NCBI GenBank assembly: GCA_019426215.1
Contig: CM033400.1
Location: forward strand, 20,196,568 to 20,260,567
From: Buddleja alternifolia
Taxonomy: Eukaryota > Streptophyta > Magnoliopsida > Lamiales > Scrophulariaceae
Direction of reading: 5' to 3'
Length of the DNA stretch: 64,000 nt
Position numbers and translations under genes: made by a program. Below the pieces are notes generated by a model. That model was not told the DNA's origin and made no database searches. It saw only the letters and a program-made list of their open reading frames with translations. This document shows, piece by piece, positions 9,119 through 18,205 of the stretch (its first letter is position 1; every line of letters begins with the position of its first letter).

Positions 9119-10463
9119 TGTTAGGTCTCATATTTTACATATTTTCATTATGATTTACCTCACATTTATCTTTATTTTATGCCTTGTTGTTAGTCTTTTC
9201 CTTTATTTTTAGCCCAATTTACGTACTTTGATTTCTAAGTCGTTTCAATGTTTTTGTAGGCATATAAATGATTGTTTTAAGGAGTTAAATGAGTATTTTT
9301 ACGTGAATAACGAAGGCTAACCAAGAGGAAGTGAAGAAATGCATTAGAAAGGCCAAACGAGAATGTTTCGTTGAAGAAAAATGAAGAGAAAAATTTCTGC
9401 ACAGGCAACTGCACAACTGTGCAGATATTCTGCACAGCTGTGCAGCTGCGGATTTTTATAATTTTGTGGGCCGATTTTATGACTTGGATGGGCATAATTT
9501 ATGTATCTAAGACTCCTTTTTAGTTAAATAAAGTGGCAAAAATATTTTTATAGGCTAGAGGTGGTGGAAGAGGAATATTTCATTCTTGCGAAAAAAAAAA
9601 AGTAGATCTTGAAGACTTTAGAGAGAGAAAATAGATCTTGAAGAGTTCTTGGAGAAGAGTTCTTGGAAAAAAAAAGCTTCATCTTCTCAAGTTGTATTCT
9701 TCCAATCATCCATTGTTGAACATGAGGAACTTTATGTTTATGCAATTTATTTCTTGTTTTTCTTTAATTATGTATAGCTAAATTATTTTCTAAGGTTTAA
9801 GATGTAGTCTTGCGTATTGATTTGGATTATTGATGATTGATGGATGTGATTTCTTGTTTGGTTTATCTATTAATGAGTGTTTAATGCTTGTAATTGATTG
9901 ATCACCAATTGCATGATTTAAGATAAATTAAGAAGTACCGGGAGGTGAATTAGTTTATTGGTTCGGATTTAATAGACATGTGTAAATTGCTTAATAGAGA
10001 TATTGGTAATTTTGCATGAGACTAGTTAAATAATATTCATAGAACTTAATGGATTCATCTAAATTAGTTTTTGATCATGGGAGTGACGTTAATTAATTTA
10101 GGTGGATACTCATGAAGATCTCGGGAGCGTATTCGTGTATTTAAGGAAATTGGGTCTTTAATTTAAATAAGAATGATAATCCATTAAAAGTCAATAATCC
10201 ATAGAAATACCTTGATGAAATCTTAATCCCTAGGCCTTTCGTTAATTGATTGTTCGTTTTAATTATATTTGTGTTAATTATTTATAATTAATTTTGTTTT
10301 TATAAATTTATGCTTTTAATTAGTTAAAATCTCAAATCTTTGATAATCGATAGTTTAAATAATAAGATAAACTTTGTTTGGTACTTGATAACCTTCCCTG
10401 TGGAGACGATCTTACTTTCACTATATTATTTGTTCGATTCCGTGTTGTTACGGACGGTTAACA
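9119..10463 (+). repeat. A 3' LTR (1345 bp)
   Basis: TG...CA bounded, equal in length to the 5' LTR, and followed by the TGCAT duplication. It carries the same GCACAnnTGTGC palindromes near 9397-9447. Confidence 0.95.
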
Positions 10464-11207
10464 TGCATCATCTTCAGAAATTCTAATGAGCCAAACGCTT
10501 AAGTTAGATAAAGATGAAAGTGGGAAGAAAATTGATATCACTAACTATAGGGGTATTATTGGATCACTTCTTTATCTTACCGCTAGTAGACCTGATATTA
10601 TGTTTTCGGTATGCATGTGTGCACGGTTTCAATCTAATCCTAGAGAATCACACTTAAGTGCTGCCAAGAAAATCCTTAAGTGCCTAAAAGGCACACAAAA
10701 TGTGGGCTTATGGTATCCACAGGATTCTCCTTTTAAACTAATTGGTTATTTAGACGCAGATTTTGCAGGATGCAAAATAGATAGAAAAATACTAATGGTA
10801 CATGTCAATTTCTAGGTGATAGACTAGTCTCGTGGCATAGTAAGAAACAACAATCTATAGCGACTTCTACCGCTGAGGCAGAATATGTAGCTGCTGGAAG
10901 CTGTTGTGCACAAATCCTTTGGATGAGGCAACAACTTAGAGATTATGGAACAATTCTAGGTCCTACCCCAATCCATTGTGATAACCAAAGCGCTTTAGCT
11001 ATGACCCAAAATCCTGTCCTTCATTCTAAAACCAAACACATTGACATTAGATACCATTTCTTGCGTGACCATGTTCAAAAGAAAGATATCTCCATGCATT
11101 TCATTGGAACTGACAAACAACTGGCAGATATCTTCAGCAAAGCACTCAACGAACAACGCTTTCTCACTTTAAGAAGTGAATTAGGTATGATTGATTTAAA
11201 CGCTTAA
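10464..11207 (+). pseudogene. pol: S1 pol, C-terminus: RT end and RNase H
   Basis: Continuation of S1 pol after element A. It includes the end of RT ([30 protein letters not shown]) and the RNase H domain (GYLDADFAGCKIDRK, STAEAEY, HCDNQSALAM), ending at ELGMIDLNA with TAA at 11205-11207. One base is missing near 10789 (AGAAAAATACT versus AGAAAAAGTACT in C), which shifts the frame within RNase H. Function is lost; family assignment is secure. Confidence 0.9.
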
Positions 11208-12011
11208 TCATAAAGCATCATATTTAATAGGCATATAATTTAGGGGGAATCCACTTTATGATTATGTCTAAACTATATTTCCAAAAATGAAATGAGTTAT
11301 CAATTTTAGGGGGAATTTTAAAAATTGTACTTACTTCATTAAGTAAGCGACTATGCTCAAAATGCCCTTAACAAATCTTATACACTGATCATTAGCGCTT
11401 ACTTGTACTCATTACAATCTGATCGCTTATAAAATGAAAGGTTTAAAAATCCAACAAGCGATTGATATGTATCAAATTAAATTTACTCTATAAAAGAATC
11501 TTCAGGGTTGAAAGAATTCCCACTTCAACGCTAAAGTAACTCTCTTTTACAAAAATTCATGCATAGTTTTCATCGCCACAAAGTAGCGTGTGGATGAGTC
11601 CAAAATTCTAGATTTGTTAACTACCCACACGTGCCTATCAAATCAAACTGACGGTTATGATTCCTATCTAAACCTAGGCAGTTCAGTAAAATGCATGAAT
11701 CTGAGTACGTGTCAGTGTACTATCAGGCGCGTGTAATTTACACTGAAAATTTCAAAATTTTCAAACGTTTTCAAAAAGTAACCGCGGATCCAAAAAATGT
11801 TATCATATCCTATTTTACCGCACTTTTTGACATCCGAAGTTATGTGTACACGGTTCAGATTTCTTTTTCATTAACTTTTGTACAAGTGTCATTCATCTAC
11901 CAATTGAGGAGTTACTTTTACCTTCTATTTAAACCTCTCAAAACTTTTACAGAAAATCTTTATCTCTTCCAATCTCTCTTCTGTAAAAGTCATTTCTCTC
12001 TAAAAAGCAAA
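11208..12011 (+). other. S1 post-pol spacer with two purine tracts
   Basis: Homologous to 23668-24498 of C. Purine tracts TTTAGGGGGAATCC (near 11240) and TTTTAGGGGGAATT (near 11306) lie about 65 bp apart, as in C, D and F2. Then comes the leader that precedes the env-like gene in C (TTTACAGAAAA, CTTCCAATCTCTC). It breaks off in AAAAAGCAAAAAC and joins LTR sequence: the env-like gene is deleted. The open frame 11691-12065 spans this junction and is not a gene. Confidence 0.75.
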
Positions 12012-13039
12012 AACTTGTGGACAAGCCACCTTTTGACCAGACTGTCAGAAATTTCAGAGTTTTAGCTGCTCCCGTCCAATCGGATTCAGCGAATTTTCAG
12101 GAATGTCAGACTTTAGGTATGATCACGCGCCACGTGAAAGGCACGCTTCTACATGTGTCCAATGGACAGATCCCAAGAAATTGCCTATAAATACCTTGCT
12201 CCAGAAAAACTCAATATATATAACAACGAGAATATACGAGAAATTATTGCCAAAAATCTTACGTACATTCTTTCTGGAAAAAGCTTAGAAACCCCATAGC
12301 CAAAACCTTTCAAGCTTTCTATCTACATTCCAGACAGTCACAAATATCTCAAATATCTTCCAAAGAAGAAATTAAAACTCCAACTGAGATATTCCAAGTT
12401 GTTTGATCTTCTCTAAAACAAACAAACCCTAGTGACAAACCTCAACCTTTCATCTGAGTGAGAAAAGTTGTTGAAACCTTTCAGGTAGTATTTCTGAGTG
12501 AGAGAAGCTTGAAGAAGACGATTTCATTGGTGCTGAAGTCTGTGTGATCAAGGAGCCCAAGATCATTTTCATCCATTACTATTTTGTAGAAGTTTCTGTG
12601 TGATTCTTTGATAATCATCATAGTAAATTCCTCCAAGTGAAATAGGAGAAGAATGACGTAGCTGGAATTACATCACCCAGTGAACCTTACAAATTATTGT
12701 GTCATTTATATTTTATTGTCTTATATTCATCACATTATATTATTCTGAAAAAGACAAATAAATTGCAAAGCGATTAAATTATCTAAAAGAACGCTAAAAA
12801 TCATTTCCGCTGTGCTAACCCTGATTAAGCGATCTAAGCGTTGCCCTACTTTGGTAAACTACTGAAATCACTAAGTCTAAGTTAACTACTCTGAAGCGTC
12901 TGACCCAAGCGCTCAGCTTTCCAAGCTTTCCAATTTCTAAAGTGATACGAAAATTTTTGTGAAGTCGAAAAAGACTTCAAGGTCTATTCAACCCCCCCCC
13001 CCCCTTCTAGACCCTTTCGTATGCCACTTGGGACCACCA
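12012..13039 (+). repeat. S1 3' LTR, last ~1030 bp
   Basis: Starts abruptly at TTGTGGACAAGCC, equivalent to about LTR position 470 in C, and continues to the end at ACCACCA. It contains the TATA box TATAAATA at 12185-12192 and a C-rich run followed by CTTCTAGACCC near 12990-13015. CCTCC (13040-13044) follows. Confidence 0.88.
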
Positions 13040-13044
13040 CCTCC

Positions 13045-14620
13045 CCTTAGTGAATGCTCCCTTGTTTTCATTCATTAAGGTGGGGAGAACTTGTGCCATT
13101 CTATTCATCAACATTTTGGACAAGCATTTGTAGAGTGTGTTACAACATGCGATAGGCCGAAATTCACTAGCCAAAGTTGGGCTATCAATTTTTGGGATCA
13201 AAATCAACAAGGTACAATTTACTTGCTTGAGCATTTTTCCATGGTGGGAAAAATCCAAGATGGCATCTGATATCTCTATTTCAATCAAATTCCATGCCCC
13301 TTTAAAGAATCCACTCCCGTATCCAGCAGGTTCGAGACTCTTAGTGAAGCAGATACTATACATGGATTGCCTTACATCCTCCTTGGTAAAGGGTCTAATC
13401 AACTCCATTTGTTGTTCCCATGTCAACCTAGGGCCTTGCTCAAAAATAATCTCTTCAGTCTTTCTGACATAACTCTGAGTCCCTAACAAAGTTCTTGTAG
13501 AAATTAACAAAGTGGTTTGTAACCTCTGTGTAATCCGTTATAGTCCTATCCCCATCATTGATCCTTATAATTCTTGCTCTATATTGCCTCTGTTTGATGA
13601 TTAAATAAAAATACTTTGTATTAGAATCTCCCAAATTCAACCAGTTAATCTTAGCTTTCTGCTGAAGATACTTTTCTTTAGCCACCATCTTGTCCCTACA
13701 CACTTTCTGAGCTAATTTGACTTGATTTTGCAGCTGCTTGCATAGAGGATCAGTTTGCAAATTTAGCTGGGCTTTTGCTAATTCCTCTCGGGCCTTCTCA
13801 GCTTGCACTTCTATATCATGAAAGCTCTCTTTATTAAGCTTTCTCAATTCATGCTTTAGATACTTCAACTTCAGAACAATTTTAAACATTTCATTCCCCT
13901 CTACTTCTATACCCCAAACTTGCTCACTATTGGCAAAAACATTGGTGAGTCATACCACATTTTAAAAAATTTGAAGGGTTTCTTTCTACAATCCAAACTC
14001 CTATTCATTTGTACCACCATTGGGCTATGATCAGATAGTCCCTCAGGCATGAACATTGCTTTTGTATCAGGGTATTCCATAAACCAGTCTTAGTTCATAA
14101 ACACTCTGTCAATCTTTGTGAAAATCCTCTCCCCCTCTTCATGGTTATTATTCCATGTATACTTGCATCCAGTTCATTTCATTTCCTCTGAAGCACACAT
14201 ATCTAAGCAGTCTCTAAAATCAGCAATCTCAATTATGCTAATTGGATTTCCTCCCATTCTGTCCTAATCTTGTAGTACACAGTTGAAGTCTCCCATTACT
14301 ACCCATGGTCCCTGAATACTCTGGGCCATCTGTATTAGCTCCTCCCATAGAGAAAGTCGTTCTGATGCTTGATTATAAGCATAAACCATGGTGACATAGC
14401 TCACCTTCTGTGTTACTTTATTAATTATCTTACTATGCAGGAGTTGTGCAGTTACTTTGAGCAGTTGAATCTCAAAGATATCTGTTCTCCACATTTGCCA
14501 AATTCTCCCCCTTAGATTCTCACTATTATTTGTATGGTATCCCCATCCTAGACATATTCTGATATACTTTTTTAATATTGCTATATTTGATTTTATATTC
14601 TAATATACCCATCAAACACC
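13045..14620 (-). pseudogene. LINE ORF2, N-terminal half: endonuclease to RT fingers
   Basis: From right to left: an AP-type endonuclease (14494-14264) with SYVTMVYAYN and the GDFNCVL motif; a degraded stretch (14263-13890) still showing YTWNNNHEEGERI and LSDHSPM, the catalytic SDH of the EEP family; a helical linker (13889-13455, AREELAKAQL, INWLNLGDSNTKYF); and RT fingers (13510-13045) with LLILIPK, FRPIACCNTLYK and NENKGAF. RT then resumes at 1620 after S1. Frameshifts occur near 14260, 13890 and 13500, and several stops lie in the degraded stretch. The domain order is that of plant L1 ORF2. Confidence 0.87.
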
Positions 14621-14750
14621 ATATTTGTTACATAGGTGCTGGACATCCCTCTGCCTACTCGTACTATTCAATCCCCAGACGTTCCAAGCTGCTATGTTTT
14701 GCATGATTATTATTTGTAATGATAGTAACTCCTGGTTCCACATCTATAAT

Positions 14751-15961
14751 CTAGCCCTCTGCTATAGAAGTAGATGCAAAGTGTTGTCCTGGCAACATAT
14801 CATACCTCAAAGCTTTCTTCCCTGATTTAGTTACCAATTCCCATGGTTCCGTTTCTTTACCTGACCCCTGTGCCTCTCCTGACCCTCTTTGCTCTACGAC
14901 ATTTACGTCTACATTTGGAGGGTCATGCTGGCTTACTTCTCCCATTTTCGTTATGCCCTGTTCGGTTGGAATTTGTTTTGGTCTCCATATAAGTTTCCCC
15001 TTCTGCTTTCTGCATTCTATACCTTCATGTCCATATCCTTGACAGTGAGTGCATTTAATGGGTTTCCATTCATATGCCATTGGTTGCTCTATAACTACCC
15101 CCTTCTCATTTTGGAAATATACAGCATCAGGCATCTTATTCAAACCCTTGCAAATTGAACCCTCTCTTTCTCCACAATCATCTTGTCTGCCATAATTGGC
15201 GTTCCCACAAGACTGGCTATCTTGCTTAAAGCATTACTTCCCCAATATTTTAAGTTTAGACCCTCAAGTTTTATCCACACTGGCATTTTCTCAACCGATT
15301 TATTACTGTAATTAGAATTTTCATTCCAGGGGGTTATAATCAAAGGTTTTCTATCAAAGTGAAATACCTCTATTTCTAACACAGCATCTCTAGCATCTAT
15401 ACTAGCAAACTTCACAAGATAACACCCACTTGGCAACAACAACACTCTCTTAATACCAAAATTTCCCCAAATTCTACGAATATACCCGTTCATTACCTGG
15501 AAAGGGGGGGTTTGCACCCAGAATATAGCAAACCTATCCAGCATTCTAGTAATCGATCTCATTTTGCACATCCTCTGCCTCAATTTTTCCTATCTGATGC
15601 TGTAGGCTTGACAATGGTTTCACATATTGAAGCTTACAACCTACTTTTCTGAGCTTTGAAACATCAAACATGTCCCATATTGTCCCCGTCTTTGCATTTC
15701 TAGGTCTCTCTCGATTCTGCTCAATAGATTCCATAGTCAATTTCCCTTTTGTTGATTGTGGGTTTTGTTGCATCTGCCGAATTCTCTCCTGTAAAGCCTG
15801 GGCTATCTCCATTTTAGGTAGGTTCTGTTCAACCATAGCTTTGGCTTGAGACAGAATCTCTTCAATCATGCCTAATTTTTCCTCCCCACTCTTTTGGTGT
15901 AAAACCCTTGGTCCCAGCACCGAATTACCATTCCCATTCGGATGTTCTTCACCAAGAACCT
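14751..15961 (-). pseudogene. LINE ORF1: DUF4283-like RNA-binding protein with CCHC knuckle
   Basis: Three adjoining minus-strand frames. 15961-15546 is a polar, helix-rich N-terminus. 15583-15140 is a DUF4283-like domain (RFAIFWVQTPPF, GCYLVKFASIDARDAVLE, KMPVWIKLEGLNLKYWG). 15143-14751 has a zinc knuckle CTHCQGYGHEGIEC (C-x2-C-x4-H-x4-C) near 15055-15016 and a polar tail. This is the usual ORF1 of plant L1 elements, which coats the LINE RNA. Frameshifts separate the three parts, and D truncates the N-terminus. Confidence 0.85.
15957..15961. repeat. Presumed target site AACCT of D, left copy
   Basis: The five bases before the D LTR start (TGTTAGAAAATTTC at 15962). The right copy would lie beyond the window, so this is positional inference. 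Confidence 0.5.
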
Positions 15962-16587
15962 TGTTAGAAAATTTCATGTTAGATGTTTTGATGATGACAA
16001 TTAAGATTATACGTTAGACCCCAAAATATGTAAGTTTGATTTTATAAGCTTTGAAGCGTTAGATTTGTAATAGGCTTTAGAGGCTTTGCTTTATTTTATT
16101 CTAGATTGTTAGGCTAAGTACTCTTAGATTGAGCGTCTAATAATTTCTGAGTGAGTTTATCAGAACTTAAGTTTAAAGACTCCAGCGCCTGAAGTCTAAA
16201 TGAAGATGAAGATTCCAGAGCGTCCAAACGACAATCTACATCAAGTGTTGCTTATAGGACAGAAGTTATTCAAGGATCAATGAGCGTCGATCAGTGACTG
16301 ACTTCACCTGAATTTATTTCTAAGTCTAGAAGGAGTTTAATGCAAATATTCCCATATCATTAATTGCCAACGGACATTTATTTCAAATGCATTAAATGCT
16401 GATAAGAGCATTAAATGTGATAAGCTCTTTCGGACCTACGGAGAATCCACCCCATTGACTGTCAAATTTTACACACTACAGCACCAAATTTTGTGCAGCA
16501 GATTTTCAGGAAAATGACAAAAGTTGTTCACTAGCAGAAGTGAGAAACACGCGCCTGTGCATGTGTCAAATTGACACTTTTTCCAAG
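15962..16587 (+). repeat. D 5' LTR, first part
   Basis: Begins TGTTAGAAAATTTCATG and is interrupted at CCAAG (16583-16587), the target site of C. The rest is at 30585-31488. Both parts match, in reverse complement, the solo LTR at 55096-56667. Confidence 0.88.
16583..16587. repeat. Target site duplication of C (CCAAG), left copy
   Basis: CCAAG precedes the C 5' LTR and recurs at 30580-30584 after its 3' LTR, where the D LTR resumes with ATTGCCTATAAATAGG. Confidence 0.95.
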
Positions 16588-18091
16588 TGTTAGGAATTTC
16601 ATGTTAGATGTTTTGATGATGACAAGATAGGATTCAATGTGAGACCCCAAAAAAAATGTAAGTTTATGCTTTCATAGATCATTGTATAAAGCGTTTAAAA
16701 GAGTTTGTAATTTTGTTTAGGCTTGTAATTTTTATCCTCATAGATTTTAGACTAAGTCTTAGCGACTGAATTAATAATAGAATTCTAGGTGAGTCTATTT
16801 GAGAAGAAGTTGAAGACCAGCGTCTGAAGTCAACCGAAGATGAAGATTCCGTCTTAGCGCCTGTCAAACGCTAAGAGACCGCAGTCAGGATTCAAGAATC
16901 AAGCGTTCAAATACTCGAGTAACTTAAAGAAGATTCACCTGAAATAAATCCTCAAGTCATAAAGGACTTAAATGCAATCATTCAACGGGCATTTATTTTC
17001 AACGGGAAATAAATTCAAATTGCATTAAATGCCTGATAAAAGCATTAAATGTGATAAGCTACTGTGACTTTTGGACAAGCCTCCCTTTGACCAGACTGTC
17101 AGAACTTTCAAAGTTTTAGCTGCTCCCGTCCAATCGGTTCCAGCGAATTTTCAGGAATGTCAGATTTTAGGTACAAACACGCACTACGTGAAAGGCACAC
17201 TCCTACATGTGTCCAACGGACAGATCCCAAGAAATTGCCTATAAATACCTTACTCCAGAAAATCAAAAAGTAGGAACAACATCAAGAATATACGAGAAAT
17301 TATTGTCAAAAATCCTACGTACATTCTTTCTGAAAAAGCTTAGAGATTTCATAGCAAAACTTTTCAAGCTTTCCATCTACATTTAAACAGTCACAAATAT
17401 CTCAAACATCTTCCAAAGAAGAAATCCAAACTCCAACTGAGATATTCCAAGTTGTTTGATCTTCTTTAAAACAAACAAAACCCTAGTGATAAACCTCAAC
17501 ATTTCATCTGAGTGAGAAAAGTTGTTGAAAACTTTCAGGCAGCATTTCTGAGTGAGAGAAGCTTGAAGAAGACGATCTTCATTGGTGCTGAAGTCTGTGT
17601 GATCAAGGAGCCCAAGATCATTTTCATCCATTACTATTGTGTAGAAGTTTCTGTGTGATCCTTTGATAATCATCATAGTAATTTCCTCCAAGTGAAAAAG
17701 GAGAAGAAGGACGTAGCTGGGATTACATCACCCAGTGAACCTTACAAATTATTGTGTCATTTATTTTACTGTCTTATATTATTTACTTCATATTATTCTG
17801 AAAAAGACAAGTAAAATTGCAAAGCGACTAATTCAACCAAAAGAACGCTAAACATTATTTCCGCTGTGCTAACCCTGATTAAGCGATCTAAGCGTTGCCC
17901 TACTTTGGTAAACTGCTGAAATCACTAAGTCTAAGTTAACTATTCTGAAGCGTCTGACCCAAGCGCTCAGTTTTTCCAAGCGTTCAAATTTCTAAAGTGA
18001 TACGAAAGTTTTGTGAAGTCAAAAAAAGACTTCAGGGTCTATTCAACCCCCCCCCCTTCTAGACCCTTTCGTATGCCACTTGGGACCACCA
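16588..18091 (+). repeat. C 5' LTR (1504 bp)
   Basis: TGTTAGGAATTTCATG...GGGACCACCA, matching 29074-30579. Near its end lie the hairpin GAAGTC/GACTTC (18015-18033) and the hairpin GGGTCTA/TAGACCC with a C-rich loop (18035-18066). Minus-strand frames such as 17383-17691 occur identically in both LTRs only because the LTRs are copies. Confidence 0.95.
17240..17247 (+). promoter_or_regulatory. TATA box in the C LTR
   Basis: TATAAATA within ATTGCCTATAAATACC, conserved at the same LTR position in the C 3' LTR (29727-29734), S1 (12185-12192), D (30591-30598) and F2 (57450-57457), and inverted in the solo LTR (56011-56018). F1 has TCTAAATA (53285). Likely the RNA polymerase II promoter of the family; the start site would lie about 30 bp downstream. 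Confidence 0.75.
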
Positions 18092-18105
18092 AGTGGTATC
18101 AGAGC
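18076..18105 (+). promoter_or_regulatory. C primer binding site with overlapping hairpin
   Basis: TGGTATCAGAGC (18094-18105) matches the complement of the plant initiator tRNA-Met 3' end and starts two bases after the LTR. Its first three bases are the 3' end of an 8-bp stem CCACTTGG/CCAAGTGG (loop GACCA, 18076-18096) that straddles the LTR/PBS border. The stem is kept, with 6-8 bp, in D, F1 and F2. Confidence 0.85.
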
Positions 18106-18205
18106 GGTTAAAATAGAAACCTAAGCGTTTCCGAGCGTAACTGCTTGTTTAGATCCACCTTTCTAAACTTAATCGCTTTAAATCTTTTTGTCAAAACATA
18201 TCATT

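Larger units (their letters stand above)
2904..10463 (+). mobile_element. Athila-type Ty3/gypsy element A, gag-protease only (non-autonomous)
   Basis: Complete LTR-to-LTR element of 7560 bp with 1345-bp LTRs, a tRNA-Asp PBS, one gag-protease frame, a long 3' non-coding region and a polypurine tract. Reverse transcriptase, RNase H and integrase are absent: the frame ends shortly after the protease and is followed at once by the block that normally follows pol in Athila (compare element B). Its ends and TSD are perfect, so it was mobilised by enzymes from another element or lost pol after insertion. Confidence 0.93.
1621..13039 (+). mobile_element. Sirevirus-type Ty1/copia element S1, internally deleted, host of A
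   Basis: Remnant of a Sirevirus bounded by TG...CA and a CCTCC duplication. From left to right it keeps about 325 bp of the 5' LTR, a pol fragment (RT, then RNase H after the nested element A), the post-pol spacer and about 1030 bp of the 3' LTR. The rest of the 5' LTR, PBS, gag, protease and integrase are missing. So are the env-like gene and the first part of the 3' LTR. Coding parts align closely with elements C, D and F2 in this window. Confidence 0.9.
13045..15961 (-). mobile_element. L1-clade LINE, 5' arm
   Basis: Minus-strand continuation of the LINE at 1-1620. Reading leftwards from 15961 it holds ORF1 (DUF4283-like and zinc knuckle), then ORF2 (endonuclease, linker, RT fingers). Element D truncates its upstream end at 15961/15962. 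Confidence 0.9.

Noticed and set aside
11691..12288. Open frames 11691-12065 and 12103-12288 as small genes in S1
   Set aside because: They span the env-leader/LTR deletion junction and the LTR promoter region, and have no counterpart in C or F2.
17383..17691. Antisense 102-codon frame in the C LTRs (also 29870-30178) with a 125-codon relative in F2 (57557-57934)
   Set aside because: The two C copies are identical only because LTRs are copies. The frame is broken in F1 and S1 and has no recognisable domain, so it is most likely chance.
18094..18105. tRNA gene fragments at the PBS sites (also 4252, 31491, 33582, 54137, 58339)
   Set aside because: Only 12-18 bases complementary to tRNA 3' ends, directly after LTRs: these are primer binding sites, with no cloverleaf.
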